This document shows, piece by piece, positions 22,183 through 35,531 of a stretch of 64,000 nucleotides of DNA. The notes beneath the pieces are model-generated. The model saw only the letters and a list, made by a program, of their open reading frames with translations, did not search any database and was not told the origin of the DNA. Source of the stretch: Paragyromitra xinjiangensis (taxonomy: Eukaryota; Ascomycota; Pezizomycetes; Pezizales; Discinaceae); the NCBI GenBank assembly GCA_038503065.1, contig JBCAMK010000020.1:1426001-1490000 (forward strand). Direction: 5' to 3'. The position numbers were made by a program, and so were the translations under genes. Within the stretch, counting starts at the first letter, position 1, and each line of letters opens with the position of its first letter.

Positions 22183-24487
22183 TTTGAGAGTTTTTGGTAG
22201 GTAGTTACAGAGTGTTGGATGGAGCGTGTGATGTTGAATGTGGGAGGAGGTGATAAACAAGTTCGGACAGCCCCCTTTTATACAATTTTCAGAAGACTTT
22301 AAGTAGACGCACTTCCTGGTATCGCAGCCACGGGAGAGTGAATTGAGAGATGAAACATTTGCAATAAATCTAAGTCCCAGATTAGTTAACTGTAAAAGCA
22401 ATATCCCTTCCAATGCTTGATGATGAAACATACATCAGCTTGCGAGAGTCAGCTCGAGGCGAAAGCAATGGGAGCTATTCGCTTTGTAAATCACTGTTAC
22501 AAAATTGGGCCCTTGATATAACGGTTATATTGCCTTTTATGGAAGTCTATAGATATTCTATCAAATAGTGCCGAAACAAATCTCGTCAAGAATTGTGGTG
22601 GGACTGGATACGTAGTCAATACGAGAAATTTAGTTACTATTCTAGCTGAATTCATCTGTTACACTGAAAAAGAACATCTCCAATCAATAAAATATCGCAT
22701 TTTCGCCTATAAGCTAGAAACGGATAATCCGGCCAGGTGCCTAGGGCTACGAGGAAGTGTTGATTAGTATGGCGGACCTGCCGCCACCACGATAAAAATA
22801 AGCAATTCGTAGAGGTGAGCCTTCAGAGTCGTCCCAATGAGGTTTGACAGATCTCAGACATGCGCTTATTTATGGACCCTTGTTAGTGGAAAGTAAGCTT
22901 TTCCGCCAAGTGGCTAAGCGAGTGGTCCCAGGAAACTCCAGTATGCTTGGCGTTAAACGGGATCAACGGAACGTAAGTAAAGCAGCGGGTGATGAACCAG
23001 GATCAAAATTAACAATACAGCCATACAAAAGAAAAAACCGAGCTCAAGCAGAGGAAATTTATTTTAAGAAATATTGGCCCCGGGAAAAGAAAATAGATCA
23101 CGAAACAATTGCAAGGCATGCTGTTTTTCGCAAGAGAAAGCGGTAAATGGCTTAGAGGTTGGGCTAATCAGTGGCGTGTGATGATTCATAATAGCATGAA
23201 GCATACCAACCAATTCAAGTCGTAATAGCTGGAAATAAGCACGTGTGGGGCGGGCGGGCAAATATTTCATGTGCTCATGTTACCAAGCTGGTGGCCTAAC
23301 ATCAAATTTCAGCAGTAGTCCAATCGTCGCCCTCCGAGCTTGAGGTTCACTAACCAACAGAATTACTGACGGTTTTAAGAAACTGTATTAGACTATAAAT
23401 GCTGCTTCGAGATTCGAGATGGATCAATGTGTGGTTGAACGGATCATACAGCAAGCCGAAAGGAATGGATCAGAGATTGTAGCTGCCGCTCCCTGAGATC
23501 TGCGCGTACAAATCCTTAAAGGAGACAGGCGAACCTCACTTTAAGGCTAGGGTTTTGGTGAAATTAAAGGAGATTCTGGGTAACTTTGAATAGCGGGAAA
23601 AATCGACCCTCGATCTAGCGGGCAAGACCCAGACGGCCCTTTGCTCCTAGATGTGCTTGAGTTGTGGTTTGTGAGCCTATCATCTATAAAACTAGTACCG
23701 TGGTCTTAGTGTTACTTTCGCTGGCTTCCTATTGCGATTGATAGGTTTTGCAACCGCAGAAAACTATCGTTCTAGTCTGAAAAGTTCCATACCCTGAATA
23801 CACAAATATTATATTGTGGATTCTGCAGCCTTATCATGAAATACGCGTCAGCTTAAAGTGTCTTCCATTCCTGCCATATGCGCCCGGGGATGCTACGTTA
23901 CCTAAATGCAATCATAGAGTATTTAAAGATTGTACTAACCAACTGGTGATCTAACCGAACAACTCCATTCCCTTTTAGCCGATTTAGCCCTACAGATTAC
24001 GGCAAAGAAGACCGAAAAACCGGGGTCTGCTAGCAGGGCGGTCTTGCGGCAACTCGTATTGTTACAGCCTTCTCGCCGAAAACTCTGGAGTGCCAATAGC
24101 AGTCCTAAAGCTCAAGTCTCACGATTTTCGGACTTGCCGTACGCTGTATAAAAGGACATTTTTACCATTCAAGGCTTGGAAAAGAAGAAAAGGCTACTGC
24201 CACCTCGGAACTTCAAGCTGTTTACGGAAAGCGTGCTTCCCTTCCATTTTTGACTGTATTATCATATGTATAACTAAGCTCTCTGTCAATCAAATAAGGG
24301 CCCTGCATATGTATCAGTTCTGAATTCTTATCTCTTTCAGGTTTTTCATGAATTTTTACTTCGCAATCGGATTACATATCGAAAAATCACACTGTTTGAA
24401 TAGTCCCTCAAACACGCTCCTATTTGTCCAAGAAGTCGAAACTTTCTTTATTTTGGTATCTCGACATGCACCTTGTAAAGTTACTCC
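22183..24487. other. intergenic, nothing supported
   Basis: About 2.3 kb. A 100-codon plus frame at 22844-23146 is rich in Lys/Arg but begins at a non-ATG codon and lacks a domain, so I do not call it. The minus-strand side next to 24487 is the 3' flank of the second receptor. Confidence 0.4.
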
Positions 24488-27400
24488 CTAATTCCCCGCC
24501 GTCACTTGCACACCCGTCCCCTCTATATTGTATTTCTCCTCTACACCATCTTCGTGAACTCCTTCTAGTCCGTCCTCAACATCTGAGTCGTCATCCGATT
24601 TTTCAGCATCCAACTCATCGTCACTTTCGTAATCATGTTCCTATTATTTTGGTACTTGTCAATAGGAGATACTTCAAACAAATTCTCAAAGATAACAGTT
24701 CGCCTATTACTTACGTCCCACATATCTTCTGGATTCTCTGGATTAATCGGTATTCCTTTGCCTCGCAATATTTTGACCACCTTTTTATGCTGGCGCCGCT
24801 TCCTTGCTTGTAGTGTATTGAAGGTTTCCTCTACAGCAGATTCATCGCTTTCAGATTCAGATTCCTGTTTTTGGCTCATTCTTAGCACACACTCCGTTCA
24901 AAGAAAATGGGTTGGTGGAATACTTACGTTGCCAATCCCCTGTAACTTCTCTGAATCGAATCCTGTTCCTATTTTCTTCGAAAACTCTATCTTCTCATGC
25001 GGTTCATCTATTTCTTCTCCACAAGACTCATCGCTCTCAGATTCAGAAACCTGTTCAAAGTTAGTACCTGACTTTGTCGCATCATATGAGCTCGGAACAC
25101 TCACATCGGTCAGCAAGTGCGGTAATAACTTTTGTAACTTTTCCGAGTCGAGTACTGCTCCTGCTCTTCGCAAAATTCTGACTACATTCTGGTGTCTATG
25201 GCGCTTTGCTGCCATAAGTGCATTTCCGTATCTTCCACCGTGAGCGTCGACTTTCGCTCCCGCTGCCAATAACATAACCACCACTCTCACATATCCACCA
25301 CTGGCTGCAGCTGACAATGCATATCCGTGTTTACCACCTTGAATATTGGCTCTCGCCCCTGCCCTCAGCAACCTTCGTACTACTTTATCGTGCCCGTTGA
25401 CAGCTGCCGCATACAATGCATTACCGTGCCGTGCATCGCCAGCATTAACTTCGGCTCCACTCTCCAGCAGCTGACGAACAATAGTCGACCATCCACTGAT
25501 AGATGCTGCAAGGAGCGGGCTACCATACATCCCGCCTCGAGCATTGGGTTTTGCTCCATTCTTTAGTAGTGTGGCAGCCGATTTAAGGCGTCCTCTGGCA
25601 CATGCCGCAGAAAGTGGATTCCCGTAGTAGCCTCCCTGCTCATTTGCATCTTTTCCGAGCTCTAAGAGTACTCGTACTACCTCTTCATGTCCATTTATGG
25701 ATGCTGCTGATAGTGGATTGCCATACTTACCATCCACATCGTTAAATTCTGCGTCGTGCTCCAGCAACATCTGTACGATCTTTGGCTGTCCGCTGTTTAG
25801 TGCTGCCCAGAGTGCATCGCCGTGTTCTCCGCCCTTGAGATTGACGTCTGCTTCGTGCTGTAGTAGTATTTTTGCCACCTTCACATGCTTTCCAGAGGCT
25901 GCTGCCTGCAGCGCAGTTCCATACCTGCCGCCCACATGGTTGACATCTACCCCCTTCTCCAGCAATAGCTCCACTGTCCTCGCCCGCCCTTTGTGAGCTG
26001 CTGCCTGTAGCGCACTACCGTATTCGCCAAATGGCATGTTGAGGTCGACCCCTTTCTCCAAAAGTGATTCTACTACCCTCTCACGCCCGTTAACGACCGC
26101 CGCATGCAGAGCATTATCGTAGCATCCGCTTTTAGCGTTAAAGTCTGCTCCTTCCTCCAATAATAGCTCCACTATTCTCTCATGGCCTTTGGAAACTGCT
26201 GCATGGAGAGGGCTTCCGTAGCGTTCGCACTGTCCATTGATATCTGCACCTTTCTCCAACAATAATCGTACAACTCCTTCGTGACCTTTAATGACAGCTG
26301 CGTGTAGGGCACTCCCATAGTACCCGTACTTGGTGTTGAGTTCTCCACCTTTCTCAAGTAGCAATTCCACTACTTTTTCGTGTCCATTGACGATTGCTGC
26401 GTGGAGAGGAGTTTTGTCGTGATGGCTACCGCCCTGAACGTTGAAATCTGCCCCTTTTCGCAACAAGGTTGCTACTATCCAGTGATATCCTCGGACACTC
26501 GCCAGATATAGGAGAGATTCTCCCCGCTTATTCTTGTAGTTGGGACTCAATGTCTCTGACTCCCACAAACTCCCCACTTTCTCACCAAGTCCGAAAACAC
26601 AAGCTGCTAGGACCGGACGTCTTTCAGGGACTCGCAAATGCTTGAAGTCGTGAGCGAGGAGGTTTTTACGGACATCCAAGTACCACATTCTATCAAGAGT
26701 GACCTTGGCTCGTTCGTACCACTGGGAATAAGCTTTGCTAGGCCGAGCTAAAGTTCCAAGGAAATGCCGTAACAATCTCGGTAATTCCGTACCAGTTTGT
26801 TGATCCAAACACAAACGAAGGTGATTTGGCCAATAAAGGACCGCGTATTCTTGGATCGAAGTTAAGGGGTCTTTCGGTTCCGAGGACCATCTGCGTTTAT
26901 TTAGTAACGAAAGGCAAAACTCTGCAGCCATGGCATTCATAGCAGTCACGTCAAAATGCTTTTCGAAAAACTCTCGCACAGACAAATGGACGAATTTTAC
27001 AACGTTGAGTGAGCGGTCCACCACTAGTAGATTGTGGAAGAGTAGGAGTAAACCATTTTCGTCAATCGAAACACCTGGCGAGGAAATCATCGAGAGCAAA
27101 TCTTCGGGAGAAAGAGGGCGGCAAGAGCATAGGAGCCACATCAGTGCCTTTTCTGCGAGCACGAAGGCCCTCCCCTTTTCTGATTTGATAAGGTCGTAGA
27201 TCTCGGAATATGCTTTTTCTAGGCTAGTTGGGAGCTTCCCGAGCCTTTCATGAATATCAAGCTCGACCCTTAGGTCACATATTTCTTTTATCTGGAGGTC
27301 GACCCAAAGAAACCTGCTCGGCCACACTATAAGTAAATTGAAGAAAAGGGGGTCAGTCGGGACGTATACATTCCATGAGCTCCACCGACTAATTTATGAA

Positions 27401-29973
27401 TCATAGCGCGCTTTAATGTTTCGCTGGCTTTCCCACGCAGCAGCTTCCCGTTACTGATGCAGTTGCTAACTTCTGAATCGACAAAGCGCTTGATGTCTCG
27501 GAAGTTGTCTTTTGGCCGGATAGCAATGTTTGGCACCTTCTCGAGCTGGTACACAATATCTTCGTCATTTCTGCTAGAAATAAATATCTTTACCGGAGCA
27601 CTGGGGGAGAAGCCAATAAGTCTCCTCAATACTTTGACGAAATTTGATCGCTTTCCCACGTCGCACTCGTCGAGGGCATCTATAACAATCGTGGTATGTG
27701 AATATTGTTCGATGAGTGACGAGATCAATTTGAAGCTCTCCTCAAGCCGCAGCGACCCAGATGCAAAGCCTCCAGCTTTACTATTTTCGTATGCGTCAAT
27801 TACCGGTTGTGGTAACGGCGATCCAGCGCGGAGAGATAATTGCTTGACGATGGTTCTCATTATCTCGTCCGGGTCTCCTGCTTGGTCGCGTTCGCAATAG
27901 AAATAAGCTACAGCTTCACTCCCACCAGAGATTGCTTGCTCCCCGAGAAGGCCATCTACCACCGCCGAGCTATCACCAATTACTTCATCAGCATAGGGCT
28001 AGAAAAACTAAGGTTTGAGATAAGTTCTTACGTGAGACTTGTTTTTCCCGACCCAGCTAAAGTAAATGTTAGAACCTAGTAATGAAAGCTAGCTTTCTCA
28101 TACCAAAAGCCTGCATGCTTTCGCTCAAGCAGGTATTGCCATCACCACAGGTCGTAAAGTCGAAAGCAGACTTTTGGCAAAAGAATTCGAACAAGGGATG
28201 GCTGTCTTACGGATTCCACGTAGCCAAAGGATATTCGACCTTGTCAACTTCTTCCATTGAATATATTCGTCCCTCTTAAACAGCCATTCACCACCAATAC
28301 GGTCCTGTTTCGCATTGGAGTGATGTTCCGCATATTTTACCTCAGATAACCATTGAAGGATACTGGTTCGTTCCACATCTGCTTAAGGAATCAGCCTCGT
28401 ATAATCTCAACCATGTAAAGGTATCATTTAGGGGATATCTGAAAATGAGAGAAATCCCTACCTTTTGAAGCATCATAGATGGCTTTCACGTTAGTATCGA
28501 TCCGGCGGAGAGGCCCCTCAAATATCGCCAAAAGTTCTTTCAACTTCTTAAATTCATCTACACAATCCGGGGTCAGTTAGACGAAGTCCAATGATATAAA
28601 TAACTTGCACTGGGAACCGACCTGAAACATTCTTTCCAAGGTTTTGAGTAGCTGATTTGAAGTCTATATTATAGCCACTAATTGTTAGTCGTTTGGTATT
28701 GGGTGCTTGACTGGGGAGAAACATACATTCAGCCTCCTCGATCTCTTTTTCCCTGAGGACATAAGTCTCTTTTTGAGTAATATCATCAAGAAGATCTTGA
28801 ACTTCGCCGGTATCTATAGCGTTAGATAACATGCGAACTACAGCAAAGCGTTAGTACTAAAACTGCCCGTGCGCCACAGACTAGGACTATTTTAGGATAG
28901 GTCCGGGAAAGTTGTTACCTGCAGTATTCTTGACGTAGTAATCTTTCGCTCGAATTAAGTAAAGTAAAATACTGGTGTATAGCTCCATTAACGCATTCTC
29001 GAGGTTACTGACGACCTTATTGCCGTTTTGCAGATACATTTCCTCGTATATGGCGCATCTACCCATCAGGTTCGTAATCATCTCGAGACCTACAAGGGTT
29101 ACTCCCATCCTCATGTTGTCACCCGCAACAACCTATTACTTATCAGATTTGTAGTTCAACACTAACACTAACACCAGGGCAATACACACCTGTAGAAGAC
29201 ACCGAACCCCTGCCCAAGGAATTGCTGCATGTACTAGGTCAATCTGCGCGATAGCGTCCCCGAGACGCCCAAAATTTTCGACCCAAGCAGCGACCTTATC
29301 TGCCGTTTCGCGTAAAACGAAAGTTTTTCCTCTCAAAGTGTATTTCCATCGCTTCTCAACGCAAATATCCTTTGCTTTTTTCGTTTCCTCTAAGGCTTCT
29401 CTGAAAGTTCCGTAGTTACGGAGGCCATTCAAAGACCGGCAATCTTCCTCTGATAAGCTGTTGATCGCCTTCTCCCATATTGAGATTGTCGTTTTTCTAT
29501 TGTAGTCGTTAATTCACGAGTTCTTGATGAGAGGTCTATCTTTCGCACCTTGAATAGACTGAAGGAGCAGGACTTCCTGCGGCAAATACGTGGCCCGGGA
29601 TGTTCGGCGGGGGTGTTGTAGGCACAATGACACGCGGAGTGCTAGCTGATGCTAGTGGAAAAGTCCCCGAAGTTGGTGTGGGAAGCGATACTACTTTCCA
29701 AAAGGTATCTGAAGTTGGAGACACGAGGGAGACCTGTGAAGCGGATGGGTCTACAGAAACGCTGCCGATTCCTGGAGCATGCGTGAATAAACCTGCTGCC
29801 TCGACTAGTGTGTTGACCGCTTGCTTGCGTGGTGGGTGTCGGCGGAATGGCTTTTTGCACTTGTCCCAGAATCTTGTTAAGGGATCTGTATAATCGGGTT
29901 AATTTTCTGGATTTAAAGCGTTTAGAAGTAACTACTAACCAGGTGGGACAGAACCTCTTCGGCGGTGCGACAT
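24488..29973 (-). CDS. NACHT_N-NACHT-ankyrin NLR-like receptor
   Basis: My model has 13 exons: 29940-29973, 29549-29885, 29190-29496, 28919-29132, 28727-28837, 28622-28663, 28462-28557, 28211-28378, 28032-28056, 27370-27969, 24928-27313, 24715-24864, 24488-24640 (1540 aa, all phases consistent). The start is MSHRRRGSVPP. After a basic, then Pro/Thr/Ser-rich linker comes the fungal NACHT_N domain (SIWEKAINSLSEEDCRSL, HAAIPWAGVRCLLQ, CAIYEEMYL; about residues 125-390). NACHT follows with Walker A GIPGSGKT (435-442) and Walker B IVIDALDECD, then about 15 diverged ankyrin repeats (roughly 900-1400). A Glu/Asp/Ser-rich tail (SESESDES, DDDSDVEDG) ends the protein. It is a STAND receptor; NACHT_N is the proposed signalling end. 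Confidence 0.87.
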
Positions 29974-31112
29974 GGCGAGAAATACTTGAGATAATTGATC
30001 AAGGGTATGGTCTATAGGAAATTGAATAAGGGTTCGAGGGACTTCGAGATTTCGAAGGCGTAATTGAGATGGAGCTTAGTTTATATGGTAAAGGTGTTCC
30101 TAGTTCTTGGAGGTCGCACTGCGCATGCGCACATGTACAGTTTATGCATATGTACGGACACCATGCAAAACTGTGGAACGACTCACGAGAAAATAACCTT
30201 GCAAGATTAAGTAACTTCAACTAAGTTTTCAACCACAATCAAGCAAGATACCGCCCAACCATTCCGATGGCTTGCCTTACCGCCAAAAACCTCTACGCTG
30301 CCTTTTGATCACGGGGCATAGCAATTATGCCTTGCTTCGAATTTCTTTACACAAGCATGAGGTATCTAGGACACCGAAACTTCATAGAAACTCTCACGAC
30401 AACTGTGGCACTTACAAAACGATTGAAACCTTAGAAAACGCACCCCTGTTCCAAAATCGTACATAGAGCGCCGACAAAGTACGTCATAAAACATAACTGA
30501 ATTGCGTTATGCTTAAGTTAGATGCATCAAGCAGAAGAATCCAGAAGAGATAGAAAGTCCATAACCATCAATAGAAGCACGAGAGGATGAAGTTTGGGCC
30601 AGCTCTCGATCGAGGCTGAAGCTCGGTGGAGCCGTGATGCCAGACAACGTGGCCATGCACCTAAGCCTGGGGTGTATCGGTCACACAGACTTCATGAAAC
30701 CCATTTTCGCTTCCCCAGAAACAACCAACTATAAAATAAAGAATCACGTACGAGTTAACTCGCAATCGCCATCTATTTACTTTTCACGATCCATCGAGCC
30801 CAATTTAGAATCGTGAATTGGGATTGAAAGTTTTGAAACGTTTTCGTGAGACTTGCAGCTCGGTTTGAATCGATTAATCGACTTCTGGATCGAGTTTGGT
30901 CACGCTTCTTGTCCGTCACGTAAAAATAAGTCAATCATCAACATAAGAGATTGCTTGTGCATTTGCAAGTAATTTTGAGCCCTCTTGACTACCGCGCAAT
31001 ATCCATGCCTTCCAGAACACTATAAAATACAATCAAATACAAATACAAAGTAAAGAGTGACCCTGTCAAGGGGCTAGTCAATCCAGCCTCAATCCGATTC
31101 GGAGAAGATCGC
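29974..31112. other. intergenic, nothing supported
   Basis: This holds the promoter side of the 13-exon receptor and the 3' flank of the lyase. No gene or repeat is recognised. A palindromic stretch (GCGCATGCGCACATGTACAG) lies near 30121. Confidence 0.4.
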
Positions 31113-32859
31113 TTAGTAGAATTCTATCGAATCATAGATAAACTACACCCCGCCGCATATTAGCGATAGTTCTAAAGTGGCCTAGAAATAAATTACGAAA
31201 GAGGGGAAACTTACGTTGGGGTTCAAGAAATCAGTTCCAGTACTTCCTGAAGCACAGCTGATAGCAATGGTGTTTGTTCCAGCAATCAACTGCGCAGCGG
31301 GGATAGAAAATGAATAGACCTCCCCGTATCCGCGATAAGCACCACGAGTCAAACCACGGGAATCAATCTTTGTCGGAGCTGCAGGGGTTGAAGGAGTGTA
31401 ACTGTTAAACACAATTGACGGGCGACCGCCAGCGAAGCTGAGAGTGGTGTAGATCTTAAGTGTTCTTGCAGAAGCAGCCTGCGCAGAGGTTAAGGTGACC
31501 TTGATCGTGGTTGGGTCGTTGACAGTCTTAACTTGCGCCATGGGGAAATCCGCAGTGCTCGATGTACCCGATGTGAAGGTTACGGGAGACCATGAGGACA
31601 TACGGCTATCGCTAGGATGCATGACGAGCTGGTTGGCAGCATTTTTGAAACCGGTTGGTCTTCCGTCGACTGCGCCAATGCGGAAGACGACGCTTGCGGT
31701 GCCAGCAGTGGCAGTGATCGATTTGCTGGTTGTAGATCCTGCACTGACAGTGACGGTGGTAGATGCAACCTGGTATTCGCCGCTGTATAAGATCATGTCA
31801 TAGGTTCCTGGCTTCATGGCGGGGGAAGTGAAAGAGCCAGTAGACGAAGTCCAGTACTGCGCAGCACTGTTCTTCCAGTGGACCACACCATCGGAGGTGA
31901 CGCCGCTGACGGTACCGGAAACGTAACCACGACTAGATACGGGAACGAAGCCAGTAACGGACAGGGAGCTGAAGAAACTGAAGTCAAGGGTGCTGGAGGC
32001 GGCACTACCAGAGGTGAAAACGAGACCGTATGGGCCGTGCAGACCCGTGCGGTATGCCTCAGTTTGAACATGGCCGGAATTCATGTAGAAGTACAGTTCC
32101 TGTTGAGCACTACCCTGGTTATCGATATCACGGAAGAAACTAGATACAGGTTAGCGATCAAGTCCCAAACCCCTTGAGATGGGATTAAACTCACGGCCCA
32201 CCACTAGCTGACTCGTAAGAGTATCCGGGAATAACCATGCATGCAGCAACGCTGCTACCGGTAACACAGTGCACCTGGTCTTCGATAAAGCGTTTGCTGG
32301 AGTAGAACTTGCTACGAGTCTGTCCATCGACCAGGAAGACATCGGAGCCTTCAATGGCAGTACCGCCATCAACCTGACACGCGGTATTGACGCCATTCGG
32401 AAGAGCAGTTTTCTTGAGACGTGCGATGAAGCGAAGCTCACCAACAGAAGGTTCTGCGGTAATGTAGGTTGCCATATACACAATTGGGCTGCCAGACTAT
32501 GCATACTGTTAGACTTAAGACTGACAGGATCAATGATAGATCTCTAGACATACCTTCGCGATGTAGTATTGAATCAAGGTATCCGTAGTAACGGTAATCT
32601 TGATATACGATCCTGAAGTCGTAGCAACGACATTAGAAGACCCTAGCCCAGAGCTGATATGCGAATACTTCGATGAATCCTGACATTCGATGCTGTTGTA
32701 TACCAGCGAGACGATATCACCGGTAGACTTCGAGACCTTGAACACCAAACCACCAGCGGTATCCACAGTCAATTGAGTACCAGAATCAGTGACGCCAAAA
32801 GCGGCATATGCCGTCGCCGACAAGAAAGCGGCGGCACCGAAGAGAGATTTAAGCAACAT
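31113..32859 (-). CDS. rglA: rhamnogalacturonan lyase, family PL4
   Basis: Four exons: 32554-32859, 32195-32496, 31215-32139, 31113-31142 (520 aa). A signal peptide ([19 protein letters not shown]) precedes [15 protein letters not shown], the usual start of fungal PL4 enzymes. Further family blocks are [46 protein letters not shown], then the fibronectin-III-like and carbohydrate-binding-like C-terminal modules. The last exon is only 30 nt and supplies FIYDSIEFY, the expected family C-terminus. The enzyme cleaves the Rha-GalA backbone of pectin by beta-elimination outside the cell. Family members use a Lys and a His; the His of GLHGPYG is a plausible candidate, and I cannot place the Lys with certainty. 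No defects are seen. Confidence 0.9.
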
Positions 32860-33040
32860 TGTGAGGAATCAGGCCAACCCAGGGTAGCAGAAGCGCGACG
32901 GAACCTAGCCAGATGTGGACTCGAGAAGGAATGAAAAAACGCTCTAAAAGAAGCGCTTGATCGGCAGAGAATGAAGGTCGGCGGTGGTACCTGTGGTGAA
33001 CCGGAGATTAAGGTGGGAATTCTTCAACGCAGCCATGGGG

Positions 33041-33050
33041 TTTATATATC
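33041..33050 (-). promoter_or_regulatory. TATA box of PL4 lyase
   Basis: The minus strand reads GATATATAAA about 185 bp upstream of the lyase start codon, with no other gene between. Confidence 0.5.
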
Positions 33051-34064
33051 ACCAGAGAAGGCAGTGAAAACAGCTAACCTGCCAGCTCGGACCCATCGTG
33101 AGCGAGCATTGTCGGGGGTTGATGAAGGGGAAACACTTTGTTTGTCCTGTGCCCTGGTCCTGGCCACCTGTAAGGTCCGATATTGTTGAAAAGTTCACAC
33201 CTTGGCAGGGCGCAGGAATCCTTGAAGGCTCGGGTGGAATTGAGCCTGGAACGGCGCTGCCACCCGTATTCCGAACTGCGGGGGAATCTGCAAGATGAAG
33301 CAGGGGTTTGAAGCATTCTGTGGGGAATACCGTGACGTTTCCCCTTTTCCCCGGATAGTAGAGCACATTTCACAGTGTCACGATGTACTACAGCAAAGTC
33401 GTGTCGTTCAAGCGTGATTATTCCCACGCAAATAGCTTAGATTTTCTTACTGAATTAAAATACTCTCTTGGAATTTTGGGTGTTACAGTCATGAAGCCGA
33501 GTTAGAAATCCAGCAGGAGAAGGTAGATCTCCGTTACCAGTGTCAGATAGATTACCTTAACCCTGTAGCCAAATTCGCAGAATAGTAGAGGAGCCCTAAT
33601 AGTAGCCGCAAGTAACCATCTAAGCTTAGTTTTAGTCTCGGCATAAATCACTTTAAAGAAGACGAACAAGCCCCATCTCCACGCCTGCAATCTACCCCTC
33701 TGTTCGTCTGTCCTAGGAACAATAACGTAGGCCCTTGCATACTTCCCTTCCACCGGGCTAAACTACGCCGAAACGTGGGCCTCGCAACTCGCCAAGATTA
33801 TTTCCGAACCATGAGCAAATATCCCCGCTGAAGTCCGTCCGCCAGGTATCCGGGTTGCGTTGCCGAAGAAATGAGTAGGGCATTCAGGTAATAATCCGTA
33901 CAGGCTGAGATACCCTAAGCGCCACACTACGAACCGAAGATCATCCTGACAGGCGAAACAGCTTTTGAACCCTTCTTGTGTTCTATTTGAAGCCCAGCCA
34001 AGTTCTATGAAGGCTGGTCCGAAAATAAAAGGCAGGGGTGCATAGCAGACGAGGGTCTTGAGCC

Positions 34065-34076
34065 AGGGTTAGGGTT
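34065..34076. repeat. two-unit telomere-like TTAGGG motif
   Basis: AGGGTTAGGGTT; one of five such motifs in the window. Too short to be more than an interstitial motif. Confidence 0.5.
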
Positions 34077-35531
34077 GTAGAAGAGCTCGTCACACCACCC
34101 GCCCCGTGCATATCGAATCCAAACGTCGACACGTACCTGAAAAAACAGAAGGATCATTAGGATTGATCAGCCCTATAGCAAGACTCGGTATTCTTCCTGC
34201 GCGAACCGACCAGAGCCAAAGATTGATTTATCAGTATATTCTAAAGCAGAGATTACTCTAATTTCTATGGAAGATCTCAAGTTATGATACTAGGAAACCT
34301 TATGTGGTCGGAGCGCTGGTACTAGAATACCCGAAGTAAAATGACTTCATATCTAGATTCCTTAGGTGATTATACTGTCTCAACTAGAATGGGATCAGCA
34401 TACATCCGGACTCCAATTGTAATAGTCCACCGGAAGCCTCCCAAATACGAAGCCAACCCAAGTAAATGCGCCTCACTAAACCCCCTATACATGCTCCCTA
34501 GCCAATTTAATCTGTATATTCTCTCTTAGACGCTTCATTGCAAACCCTAGACATAGTATCTATGCATATCCTGAGCTCCAGAGCCCCCAGTATTCTTATT
34601 CTCTCTCCACCAAAGCTCAAGGGCGTGATTAAAGTCTACGTTAATCCTGTTCGTTAGCTATCGACCTTCCGCGGGTGATTCTCAGCTAGTACGGCAGTTA
34701 ATCGGTTCAGCACCCCTGAAAGTTTTCGTTAAGCTTTTTGCGAAGTTAGAGTAACTACAGATTAGATATCATTTACCGAATCTTGTGGCTTTGTGTTAAG
34801 TGGCAGATCTGCCGAAACTCGGGCTGTCGGCTAATCTGGTCTTACAAAACAAGCTGCTAGTTTCTTACGGTTGGCCTAAAGCTTTTGTTCTTGCAGTTAG
34901 GGCAACACCACTTATCCACCCGAGTGCCGTGATTCCTGGGTTTAACATCTGGTGTGGGTGGATAATTAATTAGCTTTGCATGGCTTATAGGAGGATTTGG
35001 ATGCCTACCTAAGCACTTCTAAGCTACACGACCAGCATCAAGACCGAAGCTCTAGGATGACATGTCTTGGTAGGGTGCTCACCAACGAATGATAATCTGT
35101 GATTTGGTCTTTGTCAAAATCCTAAGGAGATTCGTTCATGAATTATCACTCGAATACAACTCTTATTCGTTCTGGATTTAAACATGCCGCACTACGGAGC
35201 CCCTGTGGGTGGGTGAGTACCCCAATCTCCATTAAACATACAAGCGTAATTATATACACGATTTAAGTGGGCTGAGTAGGGCCTGTGACTGAATTTACGT
35301 GTCCGAGCTTTATACTAGCGTTGCCTTATCCTGCTATCGCGAGGAGCCAGATACATGTAACCCAGCCTAAATTTGAGAAACCATATCCTATAAATCACAT
35401 CCAAAAACAATCATCTCCCGCAGAATATTAACCTATATAAAATTTGCCTATCCTGCATCACCAAAATCCAAACCAACACCCCATATATCCCAAAACCCAA
35501 ACCCACTCTCTACCACCAACCAACCAAACTC

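Larger units (their letters stand above)
32860..35531. other. intergenic with lyase promoter
   Basis: Only the upstream region of the lyase and a telomere-like motif (AGGGTTAGGGTT, 34065-34076) are recognised. The rest is AT-rich at 34.1-35.5 kb without coding signals. Confidence 0.4.
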
